Shown in pieces: positions 26,137-34,955 of a DNA stretch of 43,455 bases. The translations under genes and the position numbers were made by a program. Each line of letters opens with the position of its first letter. The first letter of the stretch is position 1. The notes below the pieces were generated by a model, which worked only from the letters and a program-made list of their open reading frames with translations, made no database searches and was not told the DNA's origin. The stretch comes from Betaproteobacteria bacterium (GTDB lineage: Bacteria; Pseudomonadota; Gammaproteobacteria; Burkholderiales; Thiobacteraceae). Location of the stretch: assembly GCA_025361165.1 (NCBI GenBank), contig JANYAU010000008.1:1-43455 (forward strand), written 5' to 3'.

Positions 26137-26334
26137 ATGACCGAAGAACGCGTGATACACATCGAATCCAAAATCACCTATCTGGAAGACACCGTGCAGG
26201 AGCTGAGCACCACGGTCTATCAGCAGCAGAAACAGATCGACCAACTCCAAGCGATGTGCGAATCCCTGCTTATACACATGCAGGAGCTTGCAGCGGCGAC
26301 GGGCGAAGACAGCGAGCGGCCGCCGCACTATTAG
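26137..26334 (+). CDS. slyX: SlyX family protein
   Basis: A 65-residue protein that is almost entirely coiled coil. IESKITYLEDTVQELS, the QQQKQIDQLQ heptads and the invariant C-terminal PPHY identify SlyX. The start is ATG 26137, with AAGGAAG 7 bp upstream; the frame is open far upstream but that part is not coding. The role of SlyX is unknown in bacteria generally. It stands alone between convergent genes. Confidence 0.92.
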   Translation: MTEERVIHIESKITYLEDTVQELSTTVYQQQKQIDQLQAMCESLLIHMQELAAATGEDSERPPHY

Positions 26335-26393
26335 TGAGCGGCACGCACACAGGCCCAAGAGTTAGGATGAAGCGCTAAAGAAAATTCAAAACC

Positions 26394-26717
26394 TTAAGCG
26401 GCCACCCAGGCGATGCACCAACCTTCCGATGCAACTTGCCCCTCAACTACTTTGCAGGTGTTGGAGCTGGCAATGAAATTAGTACAGTTCGCGCATTTCT
26501 GTGTGCCCTTAGGCTGCGGCTGGTATTGCGCTTGAGCTTGGCTCATTTTAGTGCTCGGCGCCGCTGCCGACGAGGCCTCGCTCACGGGTGCCGGGCCGGT
26601 CTGAGAGGTGGGCAGGCTCTCCTCTTGTTTGGCTTTGCAGCCGAAGAGCATTAGGGTGACCCCAGCGGCGAGCGTACCGCGCAATACGGTTCTACGTTGC
26701 GGATCATGCGCTTCCAT
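26394..26717 (-). CDS. High-potential iron-sulfur protein with Tat signal and lipobox
   Basis: A 107-residue electron carrier. The N terminus has a twin-Arg motif (RRTVLRG, residues 8-14), as expected for export of a folded [4Fe-4S] protein. The HiPIP domain occupies the C-terminal third with Cys75, Cys78, Cys88 and Cys101, followed by the conserved WCIAW context. Between them is a low-complexity linker rich in Ala, Ser, Pro and Gln (about 28-70). The signal ends with MLFGC, which fits a lipobox at Cys27, so the mature protein could be lipid-anchored rather than soluble. GAAGGAGAAT lies before the ATG. Confidence 0.9.
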   Translation of the reverse strand: MEAHDPQRRTVLRGTLAAGVTLMLFGCKAKQEESLPTSQTGPAPVSEASSAAAPSTKMSQAQAQYQPQPKGTQKCANCTNFIASSNTCKVVEGQVASEGWCIAWVAA

Positions 26718-27033
26718 TATTCATTCTCCTTCGTTTAACAAGTGGTTAGGCGAGACAAGATACCGACGAGTCGCGCGAAGCGATAGCAGAGCGCGCGCTC
26801 ACCGTCCTATGGAATAGAAATTAAACGCTGAGAATTTTGTGGTCTGTGCGCTAGTACACAAAGCATAACGATGTCTTGCCTGAGGAGCATCGACCCATCA
26901 CCAGCCCTGGCGAATCAGGCGCTATTCAACGGCGAGTGAAGCGAGTACAGGGCCGAACGGCCGCTGCATTATTAGATTAGCCTGCGTTGCGCCCTCCCCC
27001 AATGGGAGAGGGCATTCGGGAGAACGGCCTATA
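26718..27033. other. Intergenic region with a GC-rich hairpin
   Basis: About 316 bp hold the promoter side of the HiPIP gene and the 3' end of the lipoprotein gene at 27034. The only structure is GCCCTC (26991-26996) with GAGGGC (27008-27013), extended by a CCC/GGG pairing with one bulge, 21 bp past the lipoprotein stop. A hairpin of this CCCTC/GAGGG kind is common as a dispersed intergenic element and may stop the minus-strand transcript. No gene is seen. Confidence 0.5.
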
Positions 27034-27414
27034 TTATTTGATGACGTGCCACACGTCTTTGACGTTGTCGCCCAACATATCGCCCGGCTTTTGATCCTTG
27101 GCAAACAAGTAGACGGGCTTACCTTTGTAGGCCAATTGCTTGCCGCCATCGTCGCGGGTAACGACGGAATAATCACCGCTCATCATGCCACCCGAAGCAG
27201 CGACCGCCGGCCACAGCGAGGCACACGGACCGTTACACGCGCTCTTGCCGCTGTTGGCGGTGTCTTTGTCGAAGGTGTAGAGCGTCATGCCGGCGCTATT
27301 CACCATCACGCCACCGGACATCATAGTGGGCGCGGCATGCATTGAATCGGTAGCGCATGCTGCTAAGGACAGGGCGAGCAAAACGGCACCCAGATATTTT
27401 GCAATGCGGTTCAT
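27034..27414 (-). CDS. COG4315-type secreted lipoprotein repeat protein
   Basis: A 126-residue predicted lipoprotein (LSLAAC, Cys20). Two copies of the COG4315 repeat follow: LYTFDKDTANSGKSACNGPCA with WPAV in the first, then LAYKGKPVYLFAKDQKPGDM in the second. The pair of Cys in SACNGPCA probably forms a disulfide. The family is periplasmic and has been linked only loosely to stress or electron transfer. AGGAG is about 7 bp upstream of ATG 27414. Confidence 0.9.
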   Translation of the reverse strand: MNRIAKYLGAVLLALSLAACATDSMHAAPTMMSGGVMVNSAGMTLYTFDKDTANSGKSACNGPCASLWPAVAASGGMMSGDYSVVTRDDGGKQLAYKGKPVYLFAKDQKPGDMLGDNVKDVWHVIK

Positions 27415-27536
27415 TTTTCATCTCCTCAAATTGAAGTTTAGGGACTTACGCCGGGGTAAACAGCTAAGCAGCCCTTTTATTCCAGGAAGAGAAAAATATT
27501 TCTCTGTTAATTTGTTCGTCGCGCCGGGCAAGTACC

Positions 27537-28388
27537 CTATTTTCCCATTTCCAGCTTATAGCGTTGACGTGCCGTTTCTTCTTTGAGTGCGTCATTCACT
27601 TCGCGCATCACGCTGGCCACATCAGCCGGTTTTTCATTGCGTTCAAAGCGGCCTGTCAGTGCAATCTCTGGATGCAAATTGCCGCTTTGGTAGTGCGACC
27701 ATATCTCCCCGCCGTAATTGGTGAGGAGAAGCTCGGGAGCAAATTGACCGAAGTACGTGGTGAGATTATTGACGTCGCGTTCCAACATGCTGAAAGCGTG
27801 GTTGTTACCCGCTGCATCGACGGCTTGGGGTAAATCGATAATGACCGGCCCTTCGCTGCTGACTAGCACGTTGTATTCGGACAAATCGCCGTGGACGATG
27901 CCGGCGCACAGCATGCGCACCACTTGTGTCATCAGCATGCCGTGGTATTCGCGCGCCTGCTCTGGCGTAAGCGTGAGATCGTTGAGCCTGGGGGCGGCAT
28001 TGCCATCACTATCTGTAACCAGTTCCATCAACAATACACCGTCGAGAAAATTGTACGGCCGCGGTACACGCACGCCTGCAGCGGCGAGCCGGTATAAGGC
28101 ACTGACCTCGGCGCTTTGCCAGGCTTCTTCCTGCGCTTTGCGGCCGTACTTGCTGCCCTTCTCCATGGCGCGCGCCTGACGGCTATTTTTGACTTTGCGG
28201 CCTTCGGTGTAATCCACACTCTGGCGGAAAGCGCGTTTGTTCGCTTCCTTGTAAACCTTGGCGCAGCGGATCTCCTCGCCGCAGCGCACGACAAAGACCA
28301 TCGCTTCTTTGCCGCTCATGAGCTGGCGCAGAACCTCATCAACAAGGCCTTCTTGCACCAGCGGTTCAATTCGTTTGGGTATCTTCAT
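27537..28388 (-). CDS. RIO1-family serine protein kinase
   Basis: A 283-residue atypical protein kinase of the PA4780-like bacterial RIO type. An N-terminal helix precedes the nucleotide loop SGKEAMVFVV (25-34). The RIO insertion KSRQARAMEKGSKYG-like region is at about 66-82. The catalytic loop is HGDLSEYN (166-173) and the metal-binding Asp is in IIDLPQAVD (Asp185). Bacterial members phosphorylate unknown targets. The gene is alone, between the COG4315 lipoprotein and msrB, on the same strand. Confidence 0.93.
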   Translation of the reverse strand: MKIPKRIEPLVQEGLVDEVLRQLMSGKEAMVFVVRCGEEIRCAKVYKEANKRAFRQSVDYTEGRKVKNSRQARAMEKGSKYGRKAQEEAWQSAEVSALYRLAAAGVRVPRPYNFLDGVLLMELVTDSDGNAAPRLNDLTLTPEQAREYHGMLMTQVVRMLCAGIVHGDLSEYNVLVSSEGPVIIDLPQAVDAAGNNHAFSMLERDVNNLTTYFGQFAPELLLTNYGGEIWSHYQSGNLHPEIALTGRFERNEKPADVASVMREVNDALKEETARQRYKLEMGK

Positions 28389-28426
28389 GGTATCTAGGCG
28401 AACGGCAGCACGCTGCCGCCGGCAGT

Positions 28427-28825
28427 TTATTTATCCTGGTCGAATTTGAGCGCAACGGAATTGATGCAATAGCGCAGGCCGGTAGGCTGCGGGCCATCTT
28501 CGAACACATGCCCCAGGTGGGCGCCGCAGCTATTACACAATACTTCGGTTCTTGCCATGAACAAACTCTTGTCGGTTTCAGTGGCGACATTTTCCACCGC
28601 GATGGGCGCCCAAAAACTCGGCCAGCCGGTACCGGAATCGAACTTGGTTTCCGAGCCAAATAGTTCTGCGCCGCAACAAGTACAGCGATAACGCCCGGTT
28701 TCTTTGCTGTTCCAGTATTGGCCGGTAAATGCCCGTTCGGTGCCCTTCTCGCGGCACACGCGATATTGTTCCGGGGTGAGTTCGGCTTGCCACGCTTGTT
28801 TGCTCTTAGAAGTTTTCTCGCTCAT
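28427..28825 (-). CDS. msrB: Peptide-methionine (R)-S-oxide reductase
   Basis: Repairs methionine-R-sulfoxide in proteins. The 132-residue protein has the two zinc-binding CxxC pairs (C48/C51 and C97/C100), the GTGWPSF substrate segment and the catalytic Cys120 in RYCINS. ATG 28825 is chosen over one 24 bp upstream because it matches the family N terminus; an AGAGGG lies about 11 bp before it. No msrA is in the window. Confidence 0.95.
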   Translation of the reverse strand: MSEKTSKSKQAWQAELTPEQYRVCREKGTERAFTGQYWNSKETGRYRCTCCGAELFGSETKFDSGTGWPSFWAPIAVENVATETDKSLFMARTEVLCNSCGAHLGHVFEDGPQPTGLRYCINSVALKFDQDK

Positions 28826-28979
28826 TTGTTTGGGCCCTCTTTCATGCAATCGCTTTATAGTAGAAAAACACTTGGGGCGCGGCCTTTCTTTTATACAATA
28901 TCATTTTATAGCACGCCTTTTCGCTACGCTGAATGCGACAGGGGTATTATAAGCACCCTCTACACAGAAGGATGAAGAC

Positions 28980-29381
28980 ATGCTGCACGGCCTTTGGCAG
29001 TTTTTAGCGCATTGGGGCTTGATGTCGCTTGCACTCTGGGTGGCAAGTTTTATTTTTCACGGGATAACGTTTGAGAATAAAGCATCGCTGTTCGTATCGG
29101 CTTTGTTGTTGGGTTTGGCAAATGCGATCGTGCGACCCTTATTTATTCTGTTTACGCTGCCGCTCACGCTGCTGACCTTCGGGTTGTTTTTGCTGGTGAT
29201 CAATGCGCTGATGATTTTGCTCGTGGCTTCTCTCGTCAAAGGCTTCAAAGTTTCCGGATTTTGGACCGCCTTTTTTGCCAGCATCTTCATTTCGATTTTC
29301 AACTTTTTTATCGATAGACTTATTTTTCAAGGGGATCACGCCATGCTAATCCTACCGTCTTCTCAGGGCGTCCTCATATAG
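28980..29381 (+). CDS. YvlD/4-TMS holin-like membrane protein
   Basis: A 133-residue integral membrane protein with four helices (about 8-26, 37-57, 61-82 and 92-112), matching the PF04020 family. The LLGLANAIVRPLFILFTLPLT and ALMILLVASLVKGF segments are typical. Despite the database name of phage holin, chromosomal copies are probably envelope proteins and there are no phage genes nearby. GAAGGATG lies 6 bp before the ATG. Confidence 0.9.
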   Translation: MLHGLWQFLAHWGLMSLALWVASFIFHGITFENKASLFVSALLLGLANAIVRPLFILFTLPLTLLTFGLFLLVINALMILLVASLVKGFKVSGFWTAFFASIFISIFNFFIDRLIFQGDHAMLILPSSQGVLI

Positions 29382-29603
29382 CCGCACGTCTCTTGCCCCC
29401 TATTCTGGTACCCGGATTGAGCAAAATGGGGTTTCGCTTCGGATTTTGATAGAAATACGTTGAACTGAGGTGGGTATTCATGGTACTAATAGGCATCTGT
29501 GGGATTCAAGCTTCAAGTTGCGGTACCTCTGGTTGGCCTCTTTTTCCTTGATATTCGATAGATCGGGCATGTCGCTCACATTAGTTTATTTAAGGAAAAT
29601 GCA
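29382..29603 (+). promoter_or_regulatory. Leader region of the cold-shock gene
   Basis: About 220 bp between two plus-strand genes; the part after about 29460 would be the 5' leader of the cold-shock mRNA. Such leaders usually fold as a temperature-responsive structure. AAGGAAA precedes the ATG at 29604. I did not find a convincing -35/-10 pair or a fixed cold-box sequence. Confidence 0.35.
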
Positions 29604-29807
29604 ATGGAAACAGGTACAGTAAAGTGGTTTAACGACGCTAAAGGTTTTGGTTTTATCACTCCCGATAGCGGTGGCGACGATCTTTTCGCGCACTTCTCCG
29701 CGATCAACGCCGACGGCTTCAAGTCACTGCAAGAGAACCAAAAGGTTTCTTTTGAAGTAACGACCGGCCCTAAAGGCAAACAAGCATCGAACATCAAGCC
29801 TGTTTAA
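29604..29807 (+). CDS. Cold-shock protein (CspA family)
   Basis: A 67-residue single-strand nucleic acid binding protein of the OB fold. RNP1 KGFGFI (13-18) and RNP2 LFAHF (27-31) are both intact, and [12 protein letters not shown] opens the domain. It acts as an RNA chaperone in the cytoplasm. A strong terminator follows at 29825. It is a typical CspA-length protein. Confidence 0.97.
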   Translation: METGTVKWFNDAKGFGFITPDSGGDDLFAHFSAINADGFKSLQENQKVSFEVTTGPKGKQASNIKPV

Positions 29808-29824
29808 GTTAACAACAGCTTGAG

Positions 29825-29851
29825 AAAAACCCCGGCATGCCGGGGTTTTTT
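29825..29851. terminator. Bidirectional rho-independent terminator
   Basis: ACCCCGGCATGCCGGGGT is a perfect palindrome with A tracts before and T tracts after, so it works on both strands. It lies between the convergent cold-shock gene and the small lipoprotein gene (stop at 29878). Confidence 0.92.
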
Positions 29852-29877
29852 ATTGGCCGGGCGCTATGCAAGCTAGC

Positions 29878-30087
29878 TCACTGATTGGCTGCTTTGTCCG
29901 CTTCTTCCAGCCGTTTCTGTGCGTCTTGGTTCGCCTGATCCAAGCGTTGCTTAACTTGCTCCTCGGTCTTTTTTGCTTGTTTGATTTCTTCGGCCTTGGT
30001 CGCAGCGCCCGTTGCCGCGGCGCCGATCACATCCGCCCCGCAGCCACTTAGCAAGAGCACTAAAACTATCGCGATAAATCGGTGCAT
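29878..30087 (-). CDS. Small coiled-coil lipoprotein
   Basis: A 69-residue lipoprotein with lipobox LLSGC (Cys16). The mature part is an Ala/Gly-rich start followed by a charged helix of Glu, Lys and Gln heptads (about 30-67), similar in style to Lpp-type anchors but not homologous by eye. GGAGGG lies 6 bp before the ATG. It shares the bidirectional terminator with the cold-shock gene. Confidence 0.8.
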   Translation of the reverse strand: MHRFIAIVLVLLLSGCGADVIGAAATGAATKAEEIKQAKKTEEQVKQRLDQANQDAQKRLEEADKAANQ

Positions 30088-30258
30088 TTAATTACCCTCC
30101 AAATGTTACGCACCATCCAATGGTAGATGGCTTAAGGCACACGCGCCAGGCCATTTTTGATATCATTACGTGCCTCTCGCCGCCCGCCGCAACCTGGCTG
30201 GCGGTTTTGTTTTTTTGTGGGGATATTGCAACCCCCTTCTTTGTACGCATTGTTATCC

Positions 30259-31872
30259 ATGACTGATACGCCTTTCCCTCCTGACCTGCTGCGCGATGTG
30301 GCCAAACGCCGCACTTTCGCCATCATCTCCCACCCGGATGCGGGCAAGACCACGCTCACGGAAAAGCTGTTGCTGTTCGGCGGCGCGATTCAGATGGCGG
30401 GCACAGTGAAGGCGCGCAAGAGCGCGCGTCATGCCACTTCCGATTGGATGGAAGTGGAAAAACAGCGCGGCATTTCGGTGACCAGTTCGGTGATGCAGTT
30501 CGACTACGCCGGCCATACCATCAATCTGCTGGATACGCCGGGCCACGAAGATTTTTCCGAGGATACCTATCGCGTACTGACGGCGGTGGATGCGGCGGTG
30601 ATGGTGATCGACGCGGCCAAGGGCGTGGAGGTGCAGACCATCAAGCTGTTGGACGTATGCCGCCTGCGCAATACGCCCATTATCACTTTCGTGAACAAAA
30701 TGGATCGCGAGGTGCGCGAGCCCATCGAATTGCTGGAAGAAATCGAATCGGTATTGAAGATCGACTGTGCGCCCATTACCTGGCCGATTGGCATGGGCAA
30801 GCGCTTCCGCGGCGTGTATCACTTGTTGAATGATCGCGTGCTGCGCTTTGCGCCGGGCGAAGAAAAAATAAGTACGCAGACCGAATTGATCGAGGGCTTG
30901 AACAATCCGACTTTGGATCAACTGTTTCCGGACGAAGTGGCGCATTTGCGCAATGATGTGGAATTGATTCAGGGCGCGAGCACGCCGTTTGATTTGGCAA
31001 CTTTTTTGGCCGGCAAGCAAACGCCGGTGTTCTTCGGTTCCGGCATCAACAACTTCGGCGTGCAAGAGATTCTGCAATCCCTGGTGAATTGGGCGCCGCC
31101 GCCACAGTCGCGCGATGGTGGCAGCCGCTTGGTGCAACCGGCGGAAGCGCCCTTCACCGGCTTTGTGTTTAAGATTCAAGCCAATATGGATCCGAAGCAC
31201 CGCGACCGTATCGCCATTTTTCGTATTTGCTCCGGACGCTACACATCGGGCATGAAAGTGCAGCACCAGCGTTTGGGACGCGAGATCAAGCTCGCTAATG
31301 CGCTGACCTTCATGGCCAACGAGCGCGTGCATATGGAAGACGGCGTGGCTGGCGATATCATCGGCATCCATAACCACGGCCAGTTACAGATCGGCGATAC
31401 GCTCACCGAAGGCGAAGCGCTAAGCTTCAAAGGCATCCCCTACTTTTCACCGGAAATGTTTCGCACCGCGCGTCCGCGTGACCCATTTAAAGCCAAGCAA
31501 TTGCAGAAGGGCTTGCGCGAGTTGGGCGAAGAAGGCGCGATTCAGGTATTCGAAACCCTCACCGGCGGCGATATTCTGTTAGGCGCGGTGGGGCAATTGC
31601 AATTCGAAGTCGTGGCCTCCCGGCTCGCTGCCGAATACAAGGTGGATGCGGTGTATGACGCAGCCGACATCTACACCGCGCGCTGGCTCACCTTTGCCGA
31701 TGAAAACACCTGGCGCAATTTCGAGAAAGAGCAATTCGGCCGCATCGCCCGTGATGTGGACGGCAACGCCGTGTATCTCGCCACCAACCGCTACAATCTT
31801 CAAATCATCATGGAAAAGTGGCCGCAAGTCACCTTCCACGCCACGCGTGAGCATGGCCAGCGGTTTGCGTGA
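30259..31872 (+). CDS. prfC: Peptide chain release factor 3
   Basis: A translational GTPase that recycles RF1/RF2 after termination. The 537-residue product has the P-loop SHPDAGKTT (24-32), switch [16 protein letters not shown], and the NKMD G4 motif, followed by domains II and III typical of RF3 ([23 protein letters not shown]). ATG 30259 is chosen because homologues begin [19 protein letters not shown]; a longer open frame upstream is non-coding. Confidence 0.97.
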   Translation: MTDTPFPPDLLRDVAKRRTFAIISHPDAGKTTLTEKLLLFGGAIQMAGTVKARKSARHATSDWMEVEKQRGISVTSSVMQFDYAGHTINLLDTPGHEDFSEDTYRVLTAVDAAVMVIDAAKGVEVQTIKLLDVCRLRNTPIITFVNKMDREVREPIELLEEIESVLKIDCAPITWPIGMGKRFRGVYHLLNDRVLRFAPGEEKISTQTELIEGLNNPTLDQLFPDEVAHLRNDVELIQGASTPFDLATFLAGKQTPVFFGSGINNFGVQEILQSLVNWAPPPQSRDGGSRLVQPAEAPFTGFVFKIQANMDPKHRDRIAIFRICSGRYTSGMKVQHQRLGREIKLANALTFMANERVHMEDGVAGDIIGIHNHGQLQIGDTLTEGEALSFKGIPYFSPEMFRTARPRDPFKAKQLQKGLRELGEEGAIQVFETLTGGDILLGAVGQLQFEVVASRLAAEYKVDAVYDAADIYTARWLTFADENTWRNFEKEQFGRIARDVDGNAVYLATNRYNLQIIMEKWPQVTFHATREHGQRFA

Positions 31873-32066
31873 GTCCGTGTCGATAAAGGGCAAACCAGCC
31901 AACCTTTTTGCGAATTAGCAACTAGAATGAAATCACCCTTGCGGTAACAGTTGCCCTGAACCTTTCTCGCACAAGCAAGTCAGTCATAGTGCAGTCAATA
32001 GGGATTTATTGCTGCGTGTTGGAAAGGTGTTTGCCTCTAACGCATTGTCAAAAAGGAGTTTTTGTC

Positions 32067-32618
32067 ATGCCCGAAGTGAAATCTAAATCAAGTAGTAAGA
32101 AAGAGCCCAGCCACGCTGCTGCCAAGCCTCTTGCCGCGACTGAAAGCAAAGCAATAATGTCCACACGTCAAGAGTCCGCCGTTACGCCCGAGCAACGTTA
32201 TCAGATGATCGCCGAAGCGGCTTATTTTCACGCGGAGCGGCGCTATTTCCTCGGCGGTGATCCGGCGCAGGATTGGCAGGAGGCCGAGGCGGAAATCGAC
32301 CGCATTCTGCAACATCCGTCAAAAGCGGGGCGTTCCCCAAAGCAAATTTTTCAACAAAAGCTCGAAGCGCAGCTCCGGGACTTGGATACCGTCTTCGATG
32401 AGTTGAAACTGCAATCCAGTTTAGCCAAAGCGGAACTTCGAGCCGAGTTCGAGAAGCAGCTTGAGGGGTTGGCCTCCAAACGGGCAGCGGCCCAAGCCAA
32501 GTTGGGCGAATTGTCCCGCCGCACGGAAGGTGCCTGGGAAGATTTGAAAGGCGGCACGGAAAAGGCGTGGGACGATATGCGTCAAACCCTGAATCAGATC
32601 GCTTCCCGGTTCAAGTGA
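32067..32618 (+). CDS. DUF2934 domain protein with C-terminal helical coil
   Basis: A 183-residue soluble protein. After a low-complexity, Lys/Ser-rich N terminus, the DUF2934 motif (AEAAYFHAERRYFLGG, then PAQDWQEAEAEID) spans about 48-81. The C-terminal half is a long amphipathic helix rich in Glu, Lys and Ala (about 95-183), with a GAWEDLKGGTEKAWDDM repeat that recalls apolipoprotein-like or stress-helix proteins. AAAAGGAG precedes ATG 32067. A terminator follows at 32655. The function of DUF2934 is not established. Confidence 0.82.
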   Translation: MPEVKSKSSSKKEPSHAAAKPLAATESKAIMSTRQESAVTPEQRYQMIAEAAYFHAERRYFLGGDPAQDWQEAEAEIDRILQHPSKAGRSPKQIFQQKLEAQLRDLDTVFDELKLQSSLAKAELRAEFEKQLEGLASKRAAAQAKLGELSRRTEGAWEDLKGGTEKAWDDMRQTLNQIASRFK

Positions 32619-32654
32619 ACAGCACTGGATCGGATTTCGGAATAAGTTGAACAG

Positions 32655-32679
32655 AAAACCCCGCTGCGGCGGGGTTTTT
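32655..32679 (+). terminator. Rho-independent terminator
   Basis: AACCCCGC and GCGGGGTT pair across the loop TGCG and are followed by a run of five T (32675-32679). It lies 37 bp after the DUF2934 stop codon. Confidence 0.9.
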
Positions 32680-32723
32680 GTTTCCGGAATGCCTCCATGA
32701 ACTCGCCTTAAGAGGAATCGATC

Positions 32724-33194
32724 ATGTCGCCGCAACTGACTTCGAGTGCCTTTCACGACGGGGGTGAAATCCCCGCGCGCTACACCTGTGAAGGGCAAGA
32801 CATCTCGCCACCGCTCACTTGGTCTGATGCACCCGCGAATACACGGAGTTTCGTGTTGATCGTGGATGATCCGGATGCGCCCGACCCTCAAGCACCGCGC
32901 ATGGTGTGGGTGCACTGGGTGCTGTACAACTTACCTCCCAACACGACTGGACTGCCCGAGGCAGTCAAGCAGTTGCCTAGTGGCGCCGTAGCAGGTATCA
33001 CGGATTTCCAACGCACGAATTATGGCGGGCCGTGTCCGCCGATTGGCAGACATCGTTATTTCTTCAAGCTATATGCACTCGATATTGTGCTGGCGGACAA
33101 GGGGCATGCAACTAAGGCTCAAGTAGAGCTCGCTATGGCTGGGCACGTGCTAACGCAAGCGCAACTGATGGGCACTTATCAAAAACGGCGCTAG
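32724..33194 (+). CDS. YbhB/YbcL family Raf kinase inhibitor-like protein (PEBP fold)
   Basis: A 156-residue protein of the phosphatidylethanolamine-binding fold. The ligand-binding motifs DDPDAP (48-53), VHWVLYNLP and GGPCPPIGRHRYFF are all present and in order. Bacterial members are of unknown function; the name comes from the eukaryotic RKIP homology. AAGAGGAAT lies before ATG 32724. It is convergent with the MBL hydrolase gene, 13 bp apart. Confidence 0.94.
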   Translation: MSPQLTSSAFHDGGEIPARYTCEGQDISPPLTWSDAPANTRSFVLIVDDPDAPDPQAPRMVWVHWVLYNLPPNTTGLPEAVKQLPSGAVAGITDFQRTNYGGPCPPIGRHRYFFKLYALDIVLADKGHATKAQVELAMAGHVLTQAQLMGTYQKRR

Positions 33195-33207
33195 CCATCC
33201 GTGATGC

Positions 33208-33900
33208 TTAGGATTCTGGGTTTTTGACCGGGCCATAAGGCGTCTCGCGCTTATGCTCCACCATGCGGTAACGCACAAAATCCGCCACATTATGGAAATG
33301 CATAAAAGGATTGCCCGAAATTTGATCGCGCAGCGTAGTGCTCGGCTCGTGGGCATAATTATGTCCCGGCAAAATGCGCGTTTCTGCCGGGAAGTGTTGC
33401 GCCAGTTTTTTTAAAGTGTGATACATGGCTTCCGGATCTCCGCCTTTCAAATCGCAACGGCCGCAACCATAAACAAACAGCGTGTCCCCCGTCAGTAATT
33501 GGTCATGCACATGAAAACAGGCAGAGCCTGGCGTATGTCCCGGCGTATGCAAAAATTGTATGGGCGTTTTTCCTAGGAGCAGCTCATCTCCGCCATAGTG
33601 GTGTACTACCGGAAACCCCTGCTTACCCCAAAAATCCGCCTCGGATTTAAGTACATGGACTTGTGCCGGCGCGTGCTCCAACAGGGTGGCCACACCGTTA
33701 ACATGATCAGCGTGGCTATGGGTCAGCAACACATCGCTGATGGTCAGCCCTTTTTCTTCGGCTAGCTGTATTACTTTATCCACTTCCCATGCCGGATCCA
33801 CTACGGCGGCGCGACGCGTGGCGTGGTCTTCCACCACGTAAATAAAGTTCTCCATGGGGCCGAGTTCTAACTGGTGAATCGTGAATCCGTCTGCGTCCAT
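33208..33900 (-). CDS. MBL-fold hydrolase, glyoxalase II/persulfide dioxygenase-like
   Basis: A 230-residue metallo-beta-lactamase-fold enzyme. The metal motif THSHADH (60-66) is complete, TPGHTPGS supplies the next His, GDTLFVYGCGRCD has the bridging Asp, and the LPGHNYA motif ends the site. The GCGR-C-D sequence is shared by glyoxalase II and ETHE1-type persulfide dioxygenases, and the choice between them cannot be made by eye. GGAGGC precedes the ATG. It is divergent from the YlqF GTPase gene. Confidence 0.88.
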   Translation of the reverse strand: MDADGFTIHQLELGPMENFIYVVEDHATRRAAVVDPAWEVDKVIQLAEEKGLTISDVLLTHSHADHVNGVATLLEHAPAQVHVLKSEADFWGKQGFPVVHHYGGDELLLGKTPIQFLHTPGHTPGSACFHVHDQLLTGDTLFVYGCGRCDLKGGDPEAMYHTLKKLAQHFPAETRILPGHNYAHEPSTTLRDQISGNPFMHFHNVADFVRYRMVEHKRETPYGPVKNPES

Positions 33901-33997
33901 ACTGCCTCCACATTTAGATGGCTTTTACCTGCCCGATGCAAGTTTCATTATATTGCGCTGGAGTAGAATACGCCTTTGATTAAAGCGTGATTCAACA

Positions 33998-34894
33998 ATG
34001 GCCATTCAATGGTTTCCCGGACACATGCTGGCGGCGCGCAAAAAAACCGCCGAGACCATGGAGAATATCGACCTCGTCATCGAGGTTCTGGATGCACGCC
34101 TGCCGCAGGCCAGCAGCAACCCGATCATTACCGAGCAACGTCTGTTCCGCCAGCGCCCCTGCCTTAAAATTCTGAACAAAGCCGACCTGGCCGACCCTAC
34201 CGCCACGAAGGCATGGCTCACGTTCTACAATGCGCAAAAAGATGTCACGGCAGTGGCGCTCTCGTGCAAAAAACCCAGCGACGTCGCAAAGATTCCCGGT
34301 CTGTGCGAAAAACTTGCGCCGCATCGCGGCACCTCCGAAAAACCCTTGCGCATGATGATCATGGGCATCCCCAACGTCGGCAAATCCACCTTGATGAATG
34401 CGCTGCTGAAACGCCGTATCGCGGCCGTGGGCGATGAGCCCGCCGTCACCAAAAGTCAGCAACGCATCAACTTGAACGATCACATGACATTAATCGATAC
34501 CCCCGGCATGATGTGGCCGCGAATCGAACACGACACCGATGGCATGATGCTGGCCGCCAGCCACGCCATCGGCCGCAATGCCGTGATCCCCGAAGCAGTC
34601 GCCGCCTTTCTCGGCGACATCCTGCTCGTACGCTATCCCACGCTGCTGAGCGCCCGTTACAGTATTTCGGTGGAAGACATGGATGGCGAAGATTTGATTG
34701 ACGCTGTCGCTAAACGCCGCAGCTACCGCCTGAAAGGCGGTGAATACGATCGTGAAAAAGCCGCGCTCATGCTGCTGCAAGATTATCGCGACGGCACCAT
34801 CGGCCGCATCAGCCTAGAGACACCGGAGAGCCGAAAAGCCATGTTGCATGCCCATGCGCTTGCCTTGGCGCCTCAGCCAGAAGGTGGAGCCTAA
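33998..34894 (+). CDS. ylqF: YlqF/RbgA-type ribosome biogenesis GTPase
   Basis: A 298-residue circularly permuted GTPase for 50S assembly. The N-terminal QWFPGHM is the family hallmark; NKAD (G4, 60-63) precedes GIPNVGKST (G1, 123-131) and DTPG (G3, 167-170). The C-terminal domain with the RRSYRLKGGEYDREKAA segment completes it. It is separated from srkA by about 60 bp. Confidence 0.95.
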   Translation: MAIQWFPGHMLAARKKTAETMENIDLVIEVLDARLPQASSNPIITEQRLFRQRPCLKILNKADLADPTATKAWLTFYNAQKDVTAVALSCKKPSDVAKIPGLCEKLAPHRGTSEKPLRMMIMGIPNVGKSTLMNALLKRRIAAVGDEPAVTKSQQRINLNDHMTLIDTPGMMWPRIEHDTDGMMLAASHAIGRNAVIPEAVAAFLGDILLVRYPTLLSARYSISVEDMDGEDLIDAVAKRRSYRLKGGEYDREKAALMLLQDYRDGTIGRISLETPESRKAMLHAHALALAPQPEGGA

Positions 34895-34955
34895 AAAGTA
34901 CCGGATCTACCACTCGCTTGCGGCAAGGAACAGTCATTGTCCGTACAATAGACAT

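Noticed and set aside
28980-29381. Phage origin for the holin-like gene
   Set aside because: No phage genes nearby; PF04020-type membrane proteins are common in bacterial chromosomes.
30253-31377. 374-residue open frame on the minus strand
   Set aside because: It lies entirely opposite prfC, whose protein is intact and certain. The antisense frame has the His/Arg-rich composition typical of a shadow of GC-rich coding DNA.
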